Shown here piece by piece: positions 59,656-64,000 of a DNA stretch of 64,000 nt (position 1 is its first letter; each line of letters starts with the position of its first letter). The stretch covers positions 1-64,000 of the forward strand of contig CAMWPB010000017.1 in NCBI GenBank assembly GCA_947176065.1, in the 5' to 3' direction. Under the pieces are notes generated by a model. It was not told the DNA's origin and ran no database searches. It worked only from the letters and a program-made list of their open reading frames with translations. The position numbers and the translations under genes were made by a program. The DNA comes from an uncultured Lachnospiraceae bacterium. Its GTDB lineage: Bacteria; Bacillota; Clostridia; Lachnospirales; Lachnospiraceae.

Positions 59656-61515
59656 ATGAACAAGAGTGGTAGAAGCTTTTATCTGTATTTTGTGATCATT
59701 ATCTGCCTGCTGCTGTTTACGGTGTGGGTGGGAACGCTGCGGGTGCCAAACAGCGGCTATACCAGAGGCGAATTTGAGAGGCAGATGGAGAAGAATGAAG
59801 TCGCGGTGGTGACGATCTGCCCGAATAAGGATACGCCTACGGGCTCGCTGAAGGTGGTTTTGAAAAGCGGCGAGGAAAAAGTGCTCTATGTGACGGACGT
59901 GACGGAGATGGAGCGTATTGTCAGGGAGCACGGTATAGACTGTTCCGTGGAAAGCGTGCCGGAGGAGAGCTGGTTTTTGAACAGCGTTCTGCCCATTCTG
60001 ATCGTGGTAGTGGTCTGCGTTTTCTTCTTTGTGATGATGAATTCCCAGAATGCCGGCGGCGGTGGCGGCAAGATGATGAATTTTGGGAAGAGCCGCGCCA
60101 GACTTACCATGGGCGGGGAAAATAAGATCACGCTGAACGAGGTGGCGGGCTTAAAGGAGGAAAAGGAGGAGCTGCAGGAGATTGTGGAGTTTCTCAGGGA
60201 GCCGGGCAAGTTCACCAAGGTGGGCGCGAGAATCCCCAAGGGCGTGCTTTTGGAAGGTGCGCCGGGTACAGGTAAGACGCTTCTTGCCAAGGCCATTGCA
60301 GGCGAGGCGAATGTGCCTTTTTTCAGTATTTCCGGTTCGGATTTTGTGGAAATGTTTGTGGGTGTGGGTGCGTCCCGTGTGCGCGATATGTTTGCGGAGG
60401 CAAAACGCCATGCGCCCTGTATTATTTTTATAGATGAGATTGATGCGGTGGCCAGACGGCGCGGTACCGGCATGGGCGGCGGCCACGATGAGAGGGAGCA
60501 GACGTTAAACCAGCTTCTGGTGGAGATGGACGGTTTCGGCGTCAATGAGGGAATTATCGTGATGGCGGCTACAAACCGTGTGGATATTTTAGATCCGGCG
60601 ATTCTTCGTCCGGGGCGTTTTGACAGAAAGATTACCGTGGTTTCCCCGGATGTGCGGGGCAGGGAAGATATCTTAAAGGTACATGCCAAGAATAAGCCTC
60701 TTGGCGATGACGTGGATCTGCAGCAGATCGCCCAGACTACGGCAGGCTTTACGGGCGCGGATCTGGAAAATCTGTTGAACGAAGCGGCTATCAACGCAGC
60801 AATGGACAAGCGGGCCTTTGTGCGGCAGGAAGACATCAAGCGTGCGTTTATTAAGGTGGGGATCGGTGCGGAGAAGAAGAGCCGTATCATTTCGGAGAAG
60901 GAGAAGAAGATCACGGCTTACCACGAGGCGGGTCATGCGATTCTTTTCCATGTGCTGCCGGACGTGGGGCCGGTGTACACTGTCTCCATTATTCCTACAG
61001 GACTCGGGGCAGCAGGCTACACCATGCCTCTCCCGGAGAAGGATGAGATGTTCCTCACAAAGGGCAAAATGATTGAGGATATTATGGTTTCTCTGGGCGG
61101 CCGTATTGCGGAGGAAATTATTTTTGATGATATTACGACGGGCGCGTCCAGCGATATCAAGAAGGCTACCAAGGTAGCCCGCAGGATGGTGACCCGCTAC
61201 GGTATGTCCGACAACATTGGCGTGATCAACTATGACGATGATGACGACGAAGTGTTTATCGGCAGGGATCTGGCTCACGCAAAGAATCACAGTGAGCTTG
61301 TATCCGGAGAGATTGACAGAGAAGTGAAAACCATTATCGACGACTGCTATCAGAGGGCGAAGGATATCATTATGAAGCACGAGGACGTGCTGCATAAGTG
61401 CGCGAAGCTGCTTCTGGAGAAGGAAAAGATCAACCGTGCGGAGTTTGAAGGGCTTTTTGATACCTACTATCCTCAGCCCGAAGAACCCGGCCAGCGAGTG
61501 GGAGAAGAGCAGTAA
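59656..61515 (+). CDS. ftsH: ATP-dependent zinc metalloprotease FtsH
   Basis: GVLLEGAPGTGKTLLAKAIAGEANVPFFSISGSDFVEMFVGVGASRVRDMF; HEAGH. Confidence 0.97.
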   Translation: MNKSGRSFYLYFVIIICLLLFTVWVGTLRVPNSGYTRGEFERQMEKNEVAVVTICPNKDTPTGSLKVVLKSGEEKVLYVTDVTEMERIVREHGIDCSVESVPEESWFLNSVLPILIVVVVCVFFFVMMNSQNAGGGGGKMMNFGKSRARLTMGGENKITLNEVAGLKEEKEELQEIVEFLREPGKFTKVGARIPKGVLLEGAPGTGKTLLAKAIAGEANVPFFSISGSDFVEMFVGVGASRVRDMFAEAKRHAPCIIFIDEIDAVARRRGTGMGGGHDEREQTLNQLLVEMDGFGVNEGIIVMAATNRVDILDPAILRPGRFDRKITVVSPDVRGREDILKVHAKNKPLGDDVDLQQIAQTTAGFTGADLENLLNEAAINAAMDKRAFVRQEDIKRAFIKVGIGAEKKSRIISEKEKKITAYHEAGHAILFHVLPDVGPVYTVSIIPTGLGAAGYTMPLPEKDEMFLTKGKMIEDIMVSLGGRIAEEIIFDDITTGASSDIKKATKVARRMVTRYGMSDNIGVINYDDDDDEVFIGRDLAHAKNHSELVSGEIDREVKTIIDDCYQRAKDIIMKHEDVLHKCAKLLLEKEKINRAEFEGLFDTYYPQPEEPGQRVGEEQ

Positions 61516-61573
61516 TTGTGCATAGTGCACAAAAAGCGATAGTGAAAATTGTAATATTTGTGAATCCTTGGTA

Positions 61574-61602
61574 TTGTAGACAGACAGGGGGTATGCTAAT
61601 AT
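61574..61602 (+). promoter_or_regulatory. Promoter for intergenic small RNA candidate (extended -10)
   Basis: TTGTAG (61574-61579), 17 bp, TGC-TAATAT (-10 at 61597-61602). Confidence 0.45.
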
Positions 61603-61607
61603 ACTAC

Positions 61608-61701
61608 TTGTAACCCCCCAATACATTATATAGTTTTTTGCTATACCCCATAAGAAAGAAATACCTTCTCTAAAAAAGACAGTTATTAAACTGTCTTTTT
61701 T
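61608..61701 (+). ncRNA. Candidate ~95-nt C-rich small RNA
   Basis: Predicted promoter, hairpin TATAG-TTTTTTG-CTATA, unpaired CCCCCC/ACCCCA/ACCUUCUC motifs, strong terminator; no ORF. Confidence 0.4.
61672..61701 (+). terminator. Rho-independent terminator downstream of ftsH / sRNA candidate
   Basis: Perfect 13-bp stem AAAAAAGACAGTT-ATTA-AACTGTCTTTTTT. Confidence 0.85.
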
Positions 61702-61809
61702 ACTTTGTATGAAGTTTATATGGAACCGAAATCGTTTAAGCTCTTGAATATCCACAATATATAGTATAAAATAATGATGTAGTGTTTGATTTAAAGAGAA
61801 AGGCTGATA

Positions 61810-63939
61810 ATGGATATTAATCAATTTCAGAAGGCAGAAAAGAATCAGCAGTATTTTTCGGGTATGCGCCCGGTTTTTAACAGGAAGGCTTTATTCACAG
61901 ATATGACCGAGGACTATGTGTCTCCGGCGGAGCCAAGCGCCTACGGTGAGGTTACTGTACGTTTTCGGTCTGCAAAAAATAATATTGATAAAGTATTTTT
62001 TGTTCACAAGAATGAAAAGCATCTCATGTTCAAGACAGAATCGGATGCGTACTTTGACTACTATTCACATACGGTTCAGCTCGAGGATGAGAAGCTGAGT
62101 TATTATTTTGAGGTGCATGCGGGGAAGCTCTCCTGTTTTTATGACAGGCGGGGTATTACGAAGGACACCAACGAATATTATTATTTCTGTGTCATCCCGG
62201 GATTTAAGACGCCTGATTGGGCGAAGGGGGCGGTATTTTACCAGATTTACGTGGACCGTTTCTACAACGGCGATCCCAGCAATGATGTGCTGACGAATGA
62301 GTACCAGTATATCGGCGATAAGACGGTCCGGGTGGAGAATTGGGATAAGTATCCGGCGGCAATGGGCGTGCGTGAGTTCTACGGCGGCGATCTGCAGGGC
62401 GTTCTTGATAAGATGGATTATCTGCAGGATCTGGGCGTGGACGTGATTTATTTTAATCCGCTGTTTGTGTCGCCCTCTAACCATAAGTACGACATACAGG
62501 ATTATGACTATATTGACCCTCATTTCGGTAAGATTGTGCATGATGAGGGAAATCTGCTGGAACCCGGACAGACAGAGAACCGTTTTGCCACCCGGTATAT
62601 TGACCGTATCTCCAACAAAGAAAATCTGGAGGCCAGTAACGAGCTTTTTGCGGAAGTGGTGAAAGAAGCGCACAGAAGAGGCATGAAGGTGATTCTGGAC
62701 GGTGTGTTTAATCATTGCGGCTCCTTCAACAAATGGCTGGACAGGGAACGGATCTATGAGAATGCGCCCGGCTATGAAAAGGGCGCCTATATTGATAAGG
62801 ACAGTCCTTATCACAGCTATTTCCAGTTCCATGATGAGTATAAATTTCCTTACAATGGTTCTTACGACGGCTGGTGGGGGCATGATACGCTGCCGAAGCT
62901 GAATTACGAAAATTCCAGACAACTTCTGGATTATGTGCTTTATATCGGCAGAAAATGGGTATCTCCTCCTTACAATGCGGATGGCTGGCGGCTGGACGTG
63001 GCGGCGGATCTGGGACACAGTCCTGAGTTTAACCATACCTTTTGGAAAGAATTTCGTAAAGCGGTAAAGATGGCCAATCCCGAGGCCATTATTCTGGCGG
63101 AGCATTATGGCAGTCCCAAAGACTGGCTGGAGGGTCAGGAGTGGGATACGGTCATGAATTATGACGCCTTTATGGAGCCTGTGACGTGGTTCCTGACAGG
63201 GATGCAGAAGCACAGTGACGACTACAGAGAAGATATGCGGGGCAATGCGGACAGTTTCTGGGGAGCCATGCGGCATCACTGCGCTGCTTTTACTATGCCG
63301 TCCCTTCTGGTGGCGATGAATGAGCTGTCCAACCACGATCATTCCCGTTTTCTCACCAGAACGAACCATAAGGTGGGCCGGACGAACACTCTTGGGCCGG
63401 AAGCGGCAAACGGGGGTGTCAATAAGGCGGTGCTCCGTGAGGCGGTAGTGATCCAGATGACATGGCCTGGCGCGCCTACCATCTATTACGGGGATGAAGC
63501 GGGCGTCTGCGGTTTTACCGACCCTGACAACAGGCGGACATATCCCTGGGGGCATGAGGATCAGGAGTTGATCGCCTTCCATAAGGAAATTATCCGTATT
63601 CACAAAACGTATAAGGAGTTTTTAACAGGCTCCCTTAAGTATCTGGATGCCAGTTACAATGTGATTGGCTACGGCAGATTTACCAGAGAAGGGCAGTCGG
63701 TGATTCTTGTCAATAACAACGATCACGAAGTCATGAGAGAAGTGTCGGTGTGGTATCTGGGCATTCCGAAGGAGTGTGTGCTCAACTGTCTGATGCTGAC
63801 GACGGCGGAAGGCTACTCCACAGAGCCCAGGCAATATCCTGTTATTGCCGGAAAAGTCAGGGTGACTCTGCCTGCGACGTCGGCTATTATCTTAAGGCAC
63901 GAAAACCGTGCAGAGCGGAGTTTTTTGCAGTTTAGCTGA
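61810..63939 (+). CDS. Glycoside hydrolase family 13 protein (neopullulanase/alpha-amylase-like)
   Basis: YQIYVDRFYNGDPSND; DVIYFNPLFVSPSNHKYD; DGWRLDVAADLG; AEHYGSPKDWLEG; LSNHDHSRFLTR. Confidence 0.93.
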   Translation: MDINQFQKAEKNQQYFSGMRPVFNRKALFTDMTEDYVSPAEPSAYGEVTVRFRSAKNNIDKVFFVHKNEKHLMFKTESDAYFDYYSHTVQLEDEKLSYYFEVHAGKLSCFYDRRGITKDTNEYYYFCVIPGFKTPDWAKGAVFYQIYVDRFYNGDPSNDVLTNEYQYIGDKTVRVENWDKYPAAMGVREFYGGDLQGVLDKMDYLQDLGVDVIYFNPLFVSPSNHKYDIQDYDYIDPHFGKIVHDEGNLLEPGQTENRFATRYIDRISNKENLEASNELFAEVVKEAHRRGMKVILDGVFNHCGSFNKWLDRERIYENAPGYEKGAYIDKDSPYHSYFQFHDEYKFPYNGSYDGWWGHDTLPKLNYENSRQLLDYVLYIGRKWVSPPYNADGWRLDVAADLGHSPEFNHTFWKEFRKAVKMANPEAIILAEHYGSPKDWLEGQEWDTVMNYDAFMEPVTWFLTGMQKHSDDYREDMRGNADSFWGAMRHHCAAFTMPSLLVAMNELSNHDHSRFLTRTNHKVGRTNTLGPEAANGGVNKAVLREAVVIQMTWPGAPTIYYGDEAGVCGFTDPDNRRTYPWGHEDQELIAFHKEIIRIHKTYKEFLTGSLKYLDASYNVIGYGRFTREGQSVILVNNNDHEVMREVSVWYLGIPKECVLNCLMLTTAEGYSTEPRQYPVIAGKVRVTLPATSAIILRHENRAERSFLQFS

Positions 63940-63963
63940 GTATATATTATTTTAAATTTAGAA

Positions 63964-64000
63964 GAAAGGGCTTTTCGGGATGAACCGGGGAGCCTTTTTT
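63964..64000 (+). terminator. Terminator after GH13 gene (cut by window end)
   Basis: AAAGGGCTTTTCGG-GATGAA-CCGGGGAGCCTTTTTT. Confidence 0.6.

Noticed and set aside
59886-60914. 342 aa ORF antisense to ftsH
   Set aside because: Fully antisense to a highly conserved gene; composition is typical of a shadow ORF.
62065-63603. 512 aa ORF antisense to the GH13 gene
   Set aside because: Shadow ORF from codon bias of a clearly coding plus strand; no recognisable domain or SD.

Overview
The window is an origin-proximal segment of a low-to-mid GC, spore-forming Clostridia genome, most likely Lachnospiraceae (judged from gene content and synteny, not from a search). The minus strand carries the block dnaA-dnaN-yaaA-recF-gyrB-gyrA. 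It faces rpmH-rnpA-yidD-yidC-jag-mnmE-mnmG-rsmG on the plus strand, with a DnaA-box-rich oriC between dnaA and rpmH. Downstream are a soluble DegS/DegU-like two-component pair, two perfect parS sites, parA-parB, a DUF4446 gene, an HD-GYP gene, serS and a DUF3881 gene. Next come tRNA-Arg(CCT), a membrane-anchored MerR regulator, a DacF-type carboxypeptidase, trmB, a thioredoxin, an antiporter, gene remnants and tRNA-Pro(CGG). An accessory carbohydrate locus follows (three AraC regulators, HAD, GH127, GH3), then cca, cotS-like and PEGA lipoprotein genes, a RelB/DinJ-type antitoxin with a broken toxin, and mazG. The last part is the sporulation/division cluster HU-rqcP-yabP-yabQ-divIC-spoIIE-like-tilS-hpt-ftsH, then a GH13 gene. 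I found no CRISPR array, prophage or obvious defence island. The best leads are a putative C-rich small RNA after ftsH, a SpoIIE-type phosphatase with no membrane domain, a palindromic MITE-like element between rnpA and yidD, a parS cluster with extra half-sites, two membrane-tethered one-component regulators, and an orphan antitoxin beside a deleted toxin. All family names come from motif recognition and synteny; no database search was run.
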